Source: an uncultured Lachnobacterium sp.
GTDB lineage: Bacteria; Bacillota; Clostridia; Lachnospirales; Lachnospiraceae
DNA: 24,262 bases
Direction: 5' to 3'
NCBI GenBank assembly: GCA_900550545.1
Contig: URSS01000037.1
Span: 1 to 24,262 of the forward strand
Positions 8,217 through 15,732 of the stretch are shown here, piece by piece (positions within the stretch are counted from its first letter, which is position 1; the number at the start of each line of letters is the position of its first letter). The notes under the pieces were generated by a model. That model saw nothing but the letters and a program-made list of their open reading frames with translations, had not been told where the DNA came from and did no database searches. Position numbers and translations under genes: made by a program.

Positions 8217-9573
8217 TCGAATTTTTCATATTTTTGTACATTTTCTTCCGCAGAATCATAAATGCGATCACGCAGATGACCACCGAGAACAAGGATCCCG
8301 CTGCCGTGGCAAGTCCCATCGGAAGAAGCGTCGTCGAAAAAAGCGCCGACATCAGATACGCACCCGGCACACGGATAAATACAATTGCCAGAATGTTATG
8401 TAAAAACGACAGTCCCGACTTGCCGCACGCGCAGAAGTAGCCGCTGAAACTGAAATGGATTCCCGCAAACACGCAGTCCCAGATATAGCCCCTGAGATAT
8501 TGTCCGCCCTGATAAATGACTTCCGCACCTCCGGCTGTTTTTGCATCCGTAAAAAGTGCCACGATCGGCTCTGCCATAAACTGGATCACACCGGAAGCGA
8601 TCAATCCGAATCCGAACGCGATCATGATGGCATACTTAAGCGTCTGCACGGCACGCTCCGGCTTGTTCGCACCGATATTCTGTGCACCGAGCGCCGATAC
8701 CGTGGAGAGCATCGAAGATGGCACGAGAAACAGAAAACTGATAATCTTTTCAACGATACCGACTGCTGCCGCATCATTGAGTCCTCGCTGATTGACAATG
8801 ATCGTGATGATCAGAAACGAAATCTGGATCAACCCGTCCTGCAACGCCACCGGGACGCCGATGGAAAGAATCTTCTTCATCACATCCCCCTGTGGCTTAA
8901 AATCTTCTTTTGCAAGCGTGATGCTTTGCTTTTTTCTAATAGCAAACAAAGCGATCACAACACTGACCGCCTGCGCGACCGTTGTTCCGAGTGCCGCTCC
9001 CGCCGGTCCCATCTTGCATGCGCCGATAAATACATAATCAAGCACAATATTGGCAAAGCACGCAATTGCAATAAAATACATCGGGTTTTTGCTGTCGCCC
9101 ATGCCGCGGAAAATAGAACTGATAATGTTATATGCGGTAATAAAAGGGATTCCTATAAAACAGATTCTAAGATACGCCACCGTGCCGTCGACCGCTTCCG
9201 CCGGTGTCGACATCACGGCTACAATCGGATGAACACTTGCGAGCAATAATGCCATAAGCGCAACCGCCACGATCATAAACAGGACAACGGTATTGCCGAC
9301 ACTCTGCAAAACACGCTTGTGTGCTCCGGCACCGACCGCCTGTGCGATGCTGACCGTCGTTCCCATCGCAAGTCCTACAAGCATGACCGTGAGCATATGC
9401 ATCAGCTGCGAGCCGATCGACACGGCCGTCGTACTTGCTACTCCGTCAAACTGCCCGATGATAAACAGATCCGCCATACCATAGAGTGTCTGTAAAAAAT
9501 AAGATAATAAATACGGCAGAGAAAAGACAATGACATTCTTTAAAACACTGCCGCTTGTGAGTTTCTTTTCCAT
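8212..9573 (-). CDS. MATE-family multidrug/solute exporter
   Basis: This 453-aa integral membrane protein has about 12 hydrophobic segments and the two-fold repeat typical of MATE (NorM/DinF-like) exporters. Examples are VIVFSLPYLLSYFLQTLYGM near the N-terminus and FSLPYLL/SIGVPVALQDG at equivalent places in the two halves. Its length is normal and it appears complete, ending in a basic cytoplasmic tail (ILRKKMYKNMKNSK). These proteins use Na+ or H+ gradients to expel cationic or other small molecules; the substrate here is unknown. The ATG at 9573 begins 8 bases after the kinase stop, and its AGAGG ribosome site is formed by the last codons of the kinase. It is therefore the third gene of the lipoprotein-kinase-MATE operon. 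A truncated copy of its 3' end lies at 12640-12675. Confidence 0.92.
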   Translation of the reverse strand: MEKKLTSGSVLKNVIVFSLPYLLSYFLQTLYGMADLFIIGQFDGVASTTAVSIGSQLMHMLTVMLVGLAMGTTVSIAQAVGAGAHKRVLQSVGNTVVLFMIVAVALMALLLASVHPIVAVMSTPAEAVDGTVAYLRICFIGIPFITAYNIISSIFRGMGDSKNPMYFIAIACFANIVLDYVFIGACKMGPAGAALGTTVAQAVSVVIALFAIRKKQSITLAKEDFKPQGDVMKKILSIGVPVALQDGLIQISFLIITIIVNQRGLNDAAAVGIVEKIISFLFLVPSSMLSTVSALGAQNIGANKPERAVQTLKYAIMIAFGFGLIASGVIQFMAEPIVALFTDAKTAGGAEVIYQGGQYLRGYIWDCVFAGIHFSFSGYFCACGKSGLSFLHNILAIVFIRVPGAYLMSALFSTTLLPMGLATAAGSLFSVVICVIAFMILRKKMYKNMKNSK

Positions 9574-9581
9574 TATGAATT

Positions 9582-11756
9582 CTACCTCTGGCTGTTTTCT
9601 ACTAATTTATAAATTACTTTTAACAGTAATTTTACATCAACAGGCTTAGAGATATGTTCATCCATTCCTGCTTCTTTTGCCTTCAATCTATCCTCCGTAA
9701 ATGCATTGGCTGTCATTGCAATAATCGGAATCCTCCTTGCATCCTCTCTGTCCATGGATCGGATCCGCTTTGCTGCCTCGTAACCATTCATCACCGGCAT
9801 CATGATGTCCATAAGAATGACATCAAATTCACCGGGCTTACTTTTTCTGAATCGTTCAACCGCTTCCTGTCCATTCCATGCTTTTGTCACCTCAGCGCCT
9901 TCATTCTGAAGCATAAATTCAGCGATTTCCATATTCAGCTCATTATCTTCTGCCAGTAGAATATGCAGTCCCGTTATAGATTTTTCTGAAACATCATTCT
10001 GTTCTTCGCGTTTATCCGCTTCCATATCAATTTTGAATGGAACACGAATCACAAATGTCGTCCCGACACCTTGTTCACTCTCAAAAGTAATGGTTCCACC
10101 CATTTTCTCAACCAGTTTTTTGGTGATTGGCATTCCCAGACCTGTTCCCGCAAATTTTGTACGGCTTCCTGTATGTTCCTGTACAAATGGTTCAAAAATA
10201 TGTTTCTGAAACTCATCTGCCATTCCGATTCCTGTATCACGGCAAACAAATTCCATTGTTGTCATTTTCGACTGTTTGGATGGAATTTCTATGCAGCTGA
10301 TATAGATATGACCATTTTCCCTGTTATATTTCACCGCATTCGACAGGATATTCATCATCACACGTTTCACATACTCTGCGCTTCCAATTAAATCCCGGTG
10401 TATGATTTCTCTTTTCTCCCACTCAATTCGGATATTCTGTTCTGCTGCCATCTGCTCGATTACAACAAGTACTTCCCTGGAAATGCTGCCCAGATGAAAT
10501 GGAATCTCTTCCAGAATCACTTCACCAGACTCCAGTTTACTCATATCCAGAACATCATTGATCAGTCCCAGTAACAGATTGGATGACTCTTTTACTTTTT
10601 TCCTGTATTCTGTCTGTTTCTCCGGATCATCCGCATAATAGTCAGCCATATCGACCAAGCCACAGATTCCATTGATTGGTGTTCTAATATCATGACTCAT
10701 CCTTTGGAGAAATTCCGTCTTAGCCCGATTGGCTGCTTCTGCCTTTTTTGCTGCTATCAGAAGTTCTGCTTTATATTTTTCATCTTTTTCCTGTTCCATT
10801 TTCTGATGCGTCAGATTCGTTCTGTATGCCCAGAACCAAAATATACTGAATATCAAGCAATAAAGAAAAATGACACCTATTACACTTAACGGAAGATTAT
10901 GGAATACCTCAGTATCCGGAATATATGCATAAATATAATAATCACGCTGCTTCAGCATGATTCCGTAGCACCCGGTCCCTTCATTCTTCAAATGAAAAAT
11001 ATGCCGGCTGTCGGTATGCTGTTTCATTGCCTGAATGACCTCGTTGCCGGCAGTATCCTGTCCCATCAGACTCTCATCATTACTGGCAACAATCGTCCCC
11101 TGGTCTGCAACCATGATGGTTCCATCTTTCCTTGTACTATAACCATTTAAAAGATTCTGTATCGTCAGATTATAGTTTCTGGCAAATTCAGAAGATGTGT
11201 AATAATAGATTGCCACAATACCCGGTGCATCTTTTCTGGCACAGGCCGCAATGTCGATATGTGCCCCATCTTCCCTGGTAAACCGTTCCGAATAGCTTCT
11301 TTCTTCATATCCGGCAAAATCCATGATAATTTCTTTTTGCAGATACTCCGTAATCTCACTGGTCAGAGAGTCATCCATACTGTATGCACAGTCCGTCTTT
11401 CCCTCTGCATCCAGCACAAGGATCCCATTCACCCAGAGAGTCTGCAGGTTCTCTTTCAGAAACCCGCGGCTCAGCTGACCACCGTTTTCGATTTCCATGT
11501 CGATATTCGTACTCATCTGTCTGGCACTTTCGATTGCACGGAGGAGGCTTTTGGATTCCGAAGATTCATTATAATGGGTGTAGGTTGAACACTGCACCTT
11601 TACATAGTTTACAATCTCCACCATTCTTTTCTCGGCTTCCGCCTTCTGTGTATGAAAGAAATATAACAGTGAGACTATCACCACACAGATTCCAATCATG
11701 CCACCAATCAGCTGGATTCTTTTTTCTTTTATCCTTTTCCTAATATCCAAGATCAT
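9582..11756 (-). CDS. Hybrid sensor histidine kinase (Cache-like sensor, HisKA, HATPase, receiver)
   Basis: A membrane signalling kinase of about 724 aa. One TM helix lies near residues 20-35. An extracytoplasmic domain of about 260 residues looks like a double-Cache sensor, and a second TM helix (about 292-315) follows. Next come HisKA with MSHDIRTPING (phospho-His about 355), an ATPase domain (NILSNAVKYN, DTGIGM, GTGLGMPITKKL) and a C-terminal receiver (LLAEDNELN, phospho-Asp in VILMDIMMP at about 650, Lys in HISKPVD). There is no DNA-binding output, so the signal must pass to another protein or end in the receiver. The start is uncertain. The frame opens at a TTG (11798) with no ribosome site. 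I prefer the ATG at 11756, just after GGAGGTGG, which overlaps the lipoprotein gene by 17 bases; a TTG at 11750 has better spacing. Confidence 0.9.
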   Translation of the reverse strand: MILDIRKRIKEKRIQLIGGMIGICVVIVSLLYFFHTQKAEAEKRMVEIVNYVKVQCSTYTHYNESSESKSLLRAIESARQMSTNIDMEIENGGQLSRGFLKENLQTLWVNGILVLDAEGKTDCAYSMDDSLTSEITEYLQKEIIMDFAGYEERSYSERFTREDGAHIDIAACARKDAPGIVAIYYYTSSEFARNYNLTIQNLLNGYSTRKDGTIMVADQGTIVASNDESLMGQDTAGNEVIQAMKQHTDSRHIFHLKNEGTGCYGIMLKQRDYYIYAYIPDTEVFHNLPLSVIGVIFLYCLIFSIFWFWAYRTNLTHQKMEQEKDEKYKAELLIAAKKAEAANRAKTEFLQRMSHDIRTPINGICGLVDMADYYADDPEKQTEYRKKVKESSNLLLGLINDVLDMSKLESGEVILEEIPFHLGSISREVLVVIEQMAAEQNIRIEWEKREIIHRDLIGSAEYVKRVMMNILSNAVKYNRENGHIYISCIEIPSKQSKMTTMEFVCRDTGIGMADEFQKHIFEPFVQEHTGSRTKFAGTGLGMPITKKLVEKMGGTITFESEQGVGTTFVIRVPFKIDMEADKREEQNDVSEKSITGLHILLAEDNELNMEIAEFMLQNEGAEVTKAWNGQEAVERFRKSKPGEFDVILMDIMMPVMNGYEAAKRIRSMDREDARRIPIIAMTANAFTEDRLKAKEAGMDEHISKPVDVKLLLKVIYKLVENSQR

Positions 11757-12555
11757 CCACCTCCAGATACTTCCGGGGATCATCCAGATATTTTTCAATA
11801 ATTTTCAGAGAGGTGCCATCCTGACGCATTTCTTCCAGAGTCTGATTCATCTGCTCACAGATTCCTCTGTCATCATCTTTTGCAAAAGCAACTCCTATCC
11901 CTGCAACCATCAAAGGTTCTTCCAGGATACGAAAGCTTGCATCATAATCCTTCCTATACTGGACAATCGATTCTTCATGTGCAGCAACTGCATCCACATA
12001 TCCTTTTCCCAGAAACGTATAGATCAGTTCTCTGTGTCCAAGACTGATCAGATTTCCAAGCTTTGGAATTCTCTCATCTGTCCGGCTCAGAAACATACCC
12101 TCCGGTTTGGTTGTAGACTGTACAGCCAGATTCTTTCCCTCCAGATCGCTCAGCTTATAAATATCACTATTCTCATTTACAGCAACTACCTGACGGCTTG
12201 CTATGTACGGTCCTGCCCAGCGGTAATCTTCAAGACGCCCCTCCATGGAAAAGCAGCCCATGATACAGTCAATCTCTCCGCTCTCCACCAGTTCTTTTTT
12301 CTTTTCCCAGTTGATCTGGACAACATTCACCTGATATCCCATTCTGTTAAAGGCTTCTGTAGCAAGTTCAACATCGATTCCTGTCGGCACACCATCCTCA
12401 TTCAGATAATTGTACGGGGGATAGCTGTCACTGCCGAGCGTGATGACGGGTTTTTCCGTTTCATTGTTACTGTCATCTGTGTTTTTGCATCCCGCCATGG
12501 TGATGACCAAAATCCCAACGAGCAGAATGCCTGCAATTACTCTTTTTCGTTTCAT
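11740..12555 (-). CDS. Substrate-binding lipoprotein (SBP family 3), orphan of its transporter
   Basis: This 271-aa lipoprotein has a basic start, a hydrophobic core and the lipobox ITMAGC (lipidated Cys 23). The mature part matches amino-acid-type periplasmic binding proteins: ITLGSDSYPPYNYLNEDG, GIDVELATEAFNRMGY, a central IDCIMGCFSMEGRLEDYRWA, and GVAFAKDDD near the end. It should bind a small polar solute, perhaps an amino acid, outside the membrane. No permease or ATPase is nearby. Instead its 3' end overlaps the kinase gene, which suggests that it presents the ligand to the kinase sensor rather than feeding import. The ribosome site is weak (GAAGG, about 13 bases from ATG). No convincing promoter was found in 12556-12640. 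Confidence 0.9.
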   Translation of the reverse strand: MKRKRVIAGILLVGILVITMAGCKNTDDSNNETEKPVITLGSDSYPPYNYLNEDGVPTGIDVELATEAFNRMGYQVNVVQINWEKKKELVESGEIDCIMGCFSMEGRLEDYRWAGPYIASRQVVAVNENSDIYKLSDLEGKNLAVQSTTKPEGMFLSRTDERIPKLGNLISLGHRELIYTFLGKGYVDAVAAHEESIVQYRKDYDASFRILEEPLMVAGIGVAFAKDDDRGICEQMNQTLEEMRQDGTSLKIIEKYLDDPRKYLEVDDLGY

Positions 12556-12639
12556 ATTTTACCGTAACCTTCTATCCACGACTTACCTCTATTATCTGTT
12601 CTTGTTCTACACCATGCTCCCTTAGATAATTTTGATAAA

Positions 12640-12675
12640 TTTCCAATTTTTATACCTTTTCTTCCGCAGAATCAT
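12640..12675 (-). pseudogene. Remnant of a MATE 3' end directly after deoB
   Basis: The 36 bases after the deoB stop match the 3' coding end of the MATE gene (8224-8259) at 32 positions. The first 19 (ATGATTCTGCGGAAGAAAA) are identical. In the same reading phase they give MILRKKRYKNWKF, against MILRKKMYKNMKN in the MATE protein. The ATG overlaps the deoB TGA (TGATG). The two copies are in the same orientation and bracket most of the MATE gene plus the kinase and lipoprotein genes. I read it as a scar of a deleted MATE copy or of insertion of the operon. Confidence 0.75.
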
Positions 12676-13862
12676 CATTTGATCTGATCAAGAAGCGATG
12701 TCCCGATCGTTCCCTCCGGCATCTTCACGTCGAAGTTATCTGCGATCGTTGCACCGATGACCGCAAAGGTATCACTGGTCTTAAGCGCGCCGCTTCCGGT
12801 ATCGGACGGTGAGTAGGCAAGAAACGGTACCTGTTCCCTTGTGTGATCCGTGCCCTTGTAGGTCGGATCGTTTCCGTGATCCGCCGTCAGGATCAGCAGA
12901 TCATCCTCACGCAGTACCGGAAGCAGTTCTCCAAGTTTCCGGTCAAACTTCTCGATCTCCTCCCCGTATCCGACCGGATTTCTACGGTGTCCCCACAACG
13001 CATCAAAATCGACCAGATTCGTAAAACAAAGTCCCCTAAAATCGCGTTTTGCAATATCGATGGTCTGCTGCATACCGTGCACGCTGCTGTCCGAATGATT
13101 GCTCTCTGTGATACCTTCTCCGACAAAGATATCATTGATCTTGCCAACCGAGATCACATCATATCCGGCATCTTTTAACACACTCAGCACCGTCGGTCCG
13201 GTCGGCTTCAATGCGTAATCGTGACGGTTGCTCGTGCGCTTAAACTCACCGCGTTTCTTTCCGATATACGGTCTTGCGATCACGCGTCCCACGCGCCACT
13301 CGTCACGCATCGTCAGTTCTCGCGCGATCTCACAGTAATGATACAGATTGTCCAGCCCCATCGTTTCCTCATTGCCGCAGATCTGCAATACCGAATCCGC
13401 AGATGTATAGACAATCAGCTTTCCCTCGTTGACTTCCTGCTCGCCGAGTTCATCAAGGATCACGGTTCCGCTCGCTGCTTTGTTTCCAATGATTTCTCTG
13501 CCGCAGCGCTTCTGTAGTTCATCGATCAGTTCTTTCGGAAATCCATGCTCGGTAAATGTAATAAACGGCTTGTCCGTCCGGATACCCATCATCTCCCAGT
13601 GTCCGGTCATCGTGTCCTTGCCGTTACTCGCCTCATTCATCGCCATATAATAAGCGGTCGGTGCATCCACAGGCTTTACCTGCTTTAATGCCTTTAAATT
13701 TGCCAGTCCCATTTTCTGCAGATTCGGAATCTTCAGATGCTCCACTGTGTCCGAAATATGCCCGAGCGTATCCGCTCCCACATCATCAAACTTTGCGGCA
13801 TCCGCCATCGCACCGATGCCAAGCGAATCCAAAACGATTACAAATACACGGTTAAAACGCAT
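12675..13862 (-). CDS. deoB: Phosphopentomutase
   Basis: DeoB interconverts ribose-1-phosphate/deoxyribose-1-phosphate and the 5-phosphates, linking nucleoside phosphorolysis to sugar catabolism in the cytoplasm. At 395 aa it has the normal length. The alkaline-phosphatase-fold metal sites are visible: VFVIVLDSLGIGAM at the N-terminus (Asp 12), the phospho-threonine region NGKDTMTGHWE (about residues 80-90), GEFKRTSNRHDYAL, and the C-terminal TADHGNDPTYKGTDHTRE with its clustered His and Asp ligands. AAGGATGG precedes the ATG. It lies 22 bases after deoC, so the two form one transcript. Its product deoxyribose-5-phosphate is the substrate of DeoC. Its 3' end abuts the MATE remnant, and no clear terminator follows. 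Confidence 0.97.
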   Translation of the reverse strand: MRFNRVFVIVLDSLGIGAMADAAKFDDVGADTLGHISDTVEHLKIPNLQKMGLANLKALKQVKPVDAPTAYYMAMNEASNGKDTMTGHWEMMGIRTDKPFITFTEHGFPKELIDELQKRCGREIIGNKAASGTVILDELGEQEVNEGKLIVYTSADSVLQICGNEETMGLDNLYHYCEIARELTMRDEWRVGRVIARPYIGKKRGEFKRTSNRHDYALKPTGPTVLSVLKDAGYDVISVGKINDIFVGEGITESNHSDSSVHGMQQTIDIAKRDFRGLCFTNLVDFDALWGHRRNPVGYGEEIEKFDRKLGELLPVLREDDLLILTADHGNDPTYKGTDHTREQVPFLAYSPSDTGSGALKTSDTFAVIGATIADNFDVKMPEGTIGTSLLDQIK

Positions 13863-13884
13863 GTTACCATCCTTCTTTCTATTC

Positions 13885-14535
13885 TTAGCTGTTTTTCACG
13901 ATTTTTACAATGCGGCTTGTACCAAGTCTGCTTGCACCAAGTTCTATGAAGCGCTCGGCATCTTCCATCGAAGAGATTCCACCGGCAGCCTTAATCTTCA
14001 CATTCTTTCCCACATGCTTCGCAAAAAGCGCAATATCATCAAACGTTGCACCACCGGTAGAGAATCCGGTCGATGTCTTGATGAAATCTGCGCCAGACTC
14101 CGTCACGATCTCACACATCTTGATCTTCTCTTCCTCGGTCAGAAGACAGGTCTCAATAATGACTTTTAAAATCTTCTCCCCGCACGCTTCCTTGATCTCG
14201 CGGATCTCGTTTAAGACATAATCGTAATCCTTTGCCCTCAACATTCCGACATTGATCACCATATCAATCTCATCCGCACCGTTGTTGACCGCATCCATCG
14301 TCTCAAACACTTTCGTTGCAGTCGTGTGATTTCCGTTCGGAAATCCGATCACCGTACAGATCTTCATCTGCTCGCCGACATACTCTTTTGCTTTCTTCAC
14401 ATAACAAGGCGGAATGCACACCGATGCCGTACCGTAGCAGATGGCATCGTCGCACAGCGCGCGGATCTCATCCCATGTACTTGCCTGCAATAATAAAGTA
14501 TGGTCGACCATACTCAGTATCTTCTTTGTATCCAT
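13885..14535 (-). CDS. deoC: Deoxyribose-phosphate aldolase
   Basis: DeoC cleaves 2-deoxyribose-5-phosphate to glyceraldehyde-3-phosphate and acetaldehyde through a Schiff-base lysine. The protein has 216 aa from the ATG at 14535, which follows AAAGGAGAG at 5 bases. An in-frame start nine codons upstream lacks a ribosome site. The class I TIM-barrel signatures are present: DHTLL (11-15), IGFPNG (63-68), DEIDMVINVG with Asp 91, FIKTSTGFSTGGAT with the Schiff-base Lys 153, and IKAAGGI with Lys 182. It is the first gene of deoC-deoB. The upstream stretch 14536-14600 should hold the promoter (a TTGAGA is visible), but no -10 box is convincing. No DeoR-type regulator is nearby. Confidence 0.96.
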   Translation of the reverse strand: MDTKKILSMVDHTLLLQASTWDEIRALCDDAICYGTASVCIPPCYVKKAKEYVGEQMKICTVIGFPNGNHTTATKVFETMDAVNNGADEIDMVINVGMLRAKDYDYVLNEIREIKEACGEKILKVIIETCLLTEEEKIKMCEIVTESGADFIKTSTGFSTGGATFDDIALFAKHVGKNVKIKAAGGISSMEDAERFIELGASRLGTSRIVKIVKNS

Positions 14536-14600
14536 GTTTCTCTCCTTTTGTCCATATACCATTCTTTAACACACTTATTTTCTCAATGCCATTCAGTTAA

Positions 14601-14647
14601 GCATCATTTCAGTGGTTTGCTGTCATAGAAAGCCACTGAAATGATGC
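14601..14647. repeat. Perfect 15-bp hairpin within repeat copy 1
   Basis: GCATCATTTCAGTGG (14601-14615) pairs perfectly with CCACTGAAATGATGC (14633-14647) across a 17-base loop. No T-tract follows on either strand (CTAAAAACC on plus, TTAACTGAA on minus), so it does not behave like an intrinsic terminator. The right arm and loop belong to the 57-bp repeat that recurs at 19414; the left arm is unique to this copy. The design recalls the subterminal hairpins of small mobile elements, but no transposase is visible. Confidence 0.7.
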
Positions 14648-14676
14648 CTAAAAACCTTAAAAATATTACAAAAAAC
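14620..14676 (+). repeat. 57-bp direct repeat, copy 1
   Basis: CTGTCATAGAAAGCCACTG through TTACAAAAAAC here matches 19414-19470 at 52 of 57 positions, in the same orientation. The differences are four within a five-base patch (14639-14643) and one at 14656. The two copies lie on either side of the MerR regulator and the 1201-aa surface-protein gene. Both carry ATGCCTAAAAAC followed by an A-rich segment. Confidence 0.8.
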
Positions 14677-14780
14677 AGTTGGCAAGTAAGCCAATATATG
14701 TTGCGCAAGCCTTGATCATCGCCCTCCTCATCATAAGAGAAATCGATAAACACATATTTGAACAGCCAGAAAAATCCAGA

Positions 14781-15590
14781 TCAGTCACTCACGGGCAGGA
14801 CAATCCGCGAACAGTAGCGCCGTGCTTCGATCTCCCGCCCCGTATAGGGCGCAACGATACCCAGCACACGCGGCAGACCGGCAGGTGTCAGTCCCCGCTC
14901 CTTCACTTCGCGTCCCAGCGTCAGCCATGCCTCATCTACGCCTTCGTCATATTCACCGTAGTACAACACGGACAGCACACGGCATGCCGGCAGCACGACT
15001 GCGTCCTCCGGTGCCTGTTCCTTCCGAACCGGTACGCAGACCCAGTAGGGATAGGGCTTCTCTCCGATATAGCCCTCCAGATAATCGTTCCGCTCCTGTA
15101 CCACGAACATCGGCTCATCAGAAAGCACATAGCCCTTTCTGATACACTCGCTGTAAAACCCATACATGGCGGCATACTTTTCTTCCACCGTACGTCCCAT
15201 ACACTTCTTCATACAGCAGGTCACGGCGTGGAGTGATGTCAGCTGCACCGACATACCGCTATGATCCCCCGCCCGCAGCCGCAGCTCCTCCACACCTTGC
15301 AAAAGCTCCTGCAGGCGTTCCTCCAACACCGCGAGCAGCCCCGACACCTCGCCGCCCCTGACAAAATAGTCCGCGATCTCCTGTGCGCCCAGTCCCATGG
15401 ATTTGAATTTTTCGATCTGTAAAACGCGTGCGACGTTGTGGTTATCGTAATACCGCCGCCCGCTCTCCGGCGCGACATAGGCAGGCGCGAGCAGCCCCTT
15501 TTCCTCCATGCGCATCAATGTACTGCGGGAAACGCCACAGGCGTGCGCTGCCTCCGTGATCTGAAAGAGGCTCTTTGTATCTGTTTCCAT
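14781..15590 (-). CDS. MerR-family regulator with GyrI-like effector domain
   Basis: A 269-aa transcription regulator. Residues about 8-75 form a MerR winged helix: FQITEAAHACGVSRSTLMRM, YVAPESGRRYYD, then KFKSMGLGAQEIADYF. A coiled-coil linker follows (about 80-107). The C-terminal part (about 112-269) resembles the GyrI-like effector-binding fold of BltR/TipA-type multidrug sensors (YGFYSECIRKGYVLSDEPMF, YPYWVCVPV, VLSVLYYGEYDE). The ATG at 15590 follows AGGAGG at 6 bases and is preferred over an in-frame start seven codons upstream. The gene is GC-rich by hand count (40 of 60 bases in 14821-14880), unlike the AT-rich flanks, suggesting transfer. It diverges from the 15733 surface gene and may control it. 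The effector is unknown. Confidence 0.88.
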   Translation of the reverse strand: METDTKSLFQITEAAHACGVSRSTLMRMEEKGLLAPAYVAPESGRRYYDNHNVARVLQIEKFKSMGLGAQEIADYFVRGGEVSGLLAVLEERLQELLQGVEELRLRAGDHSGMSVQLTSLHAVTCCMKKCMGRTVEEKYAAMYGFYSECIRKGYVLSDEPMFVVQERNDYLEGYIGEKPYPYWVCVPVRKEQAPEDAVVLPACRVLSVLYYGEYDEGVDEAWLTLGREVKERGLTPAGLPRVLGIVAPYTGREIEARRYCSRIVLPVSD

Positions 15591-15617
15591 CCGGTACCTC
15601 CTAAAAAACACTTGCTT

Positions 15618-15633
15618 CGTTCATGGGTGAACG
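15618..15633. promoter_or_regulatory. Palindromic operator candidate
   Basis: CGTTCATGGGTGAACG is a 6-bp perfect inverted repeat with a 4-base centre. It lies between the MerR promoter and the MerR ribosome site, and could be bound by the regulator for feedback control. MerR proteins usually bind between -35 and -10, which this site does not, so another protein or an RNA hairpin role is possible. Confidence 0.4.
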
Positions 15634-15651
15634 GGTTATAGTGATACTACC

Positions 15652-15679
15652 ATTATAAAAAAACATCGGTTGCTGTCAA
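15652..15679 (-). promoter_or_regulatory. Consensus promoter of the MerR-type gene
   Basis: On the minus strand, TTGACA (15674-15679) and TATAAT (15652-15657) are both perfect consensus boxes separated by 16 bases. This predicts strong sigma-A transcription of the regulator. Activator-dependent MerR promoters usually have 19-20-base spacers, so this one need not be MerR-activated. I could not find an equally good forward promoter for the gene at 15733. Confidence 0.65.
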
Positions 15680-15732
15680 GTCTGACACAGCAGCCATCAG
15701 TTAAACATTAAAGGAGAAGGAGTGAAGAAACA

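Noticed and set aside
8455..9249. Open frame of 264 codons on the plus strand opposite the MATE gene
   Set aside because: Its very Arg/His/Cys/Asp-rich product is typical of antisense to a membrane protein; no ribosome site.
11698..12567. Open frame of 289 codons on the plus strand opposite the lipoprotein gene
   Set aside because: The minus-strand lipoprotein has a lipobox and family motifs; the plus-strand frame has no domain or ribosome site and is an antisense shadow.
14601..14647. Intrinsic terminator of the MerR or deoC transcript
   Set aside because: The stem is strong, but no T-run follows on either strand and it is part of a repeated sequence; kept as a repeat instead.
14661..14780. 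Possible transposase C-terminal fragment on the plus strand (KYYKKQLASKPIYVAQ...)
   Set aside because: An open stretch of about 40 codons precedes the MerR stop and is then continued only by antisense of the MerR gene. I cannot match it to any transposase family with confidence.
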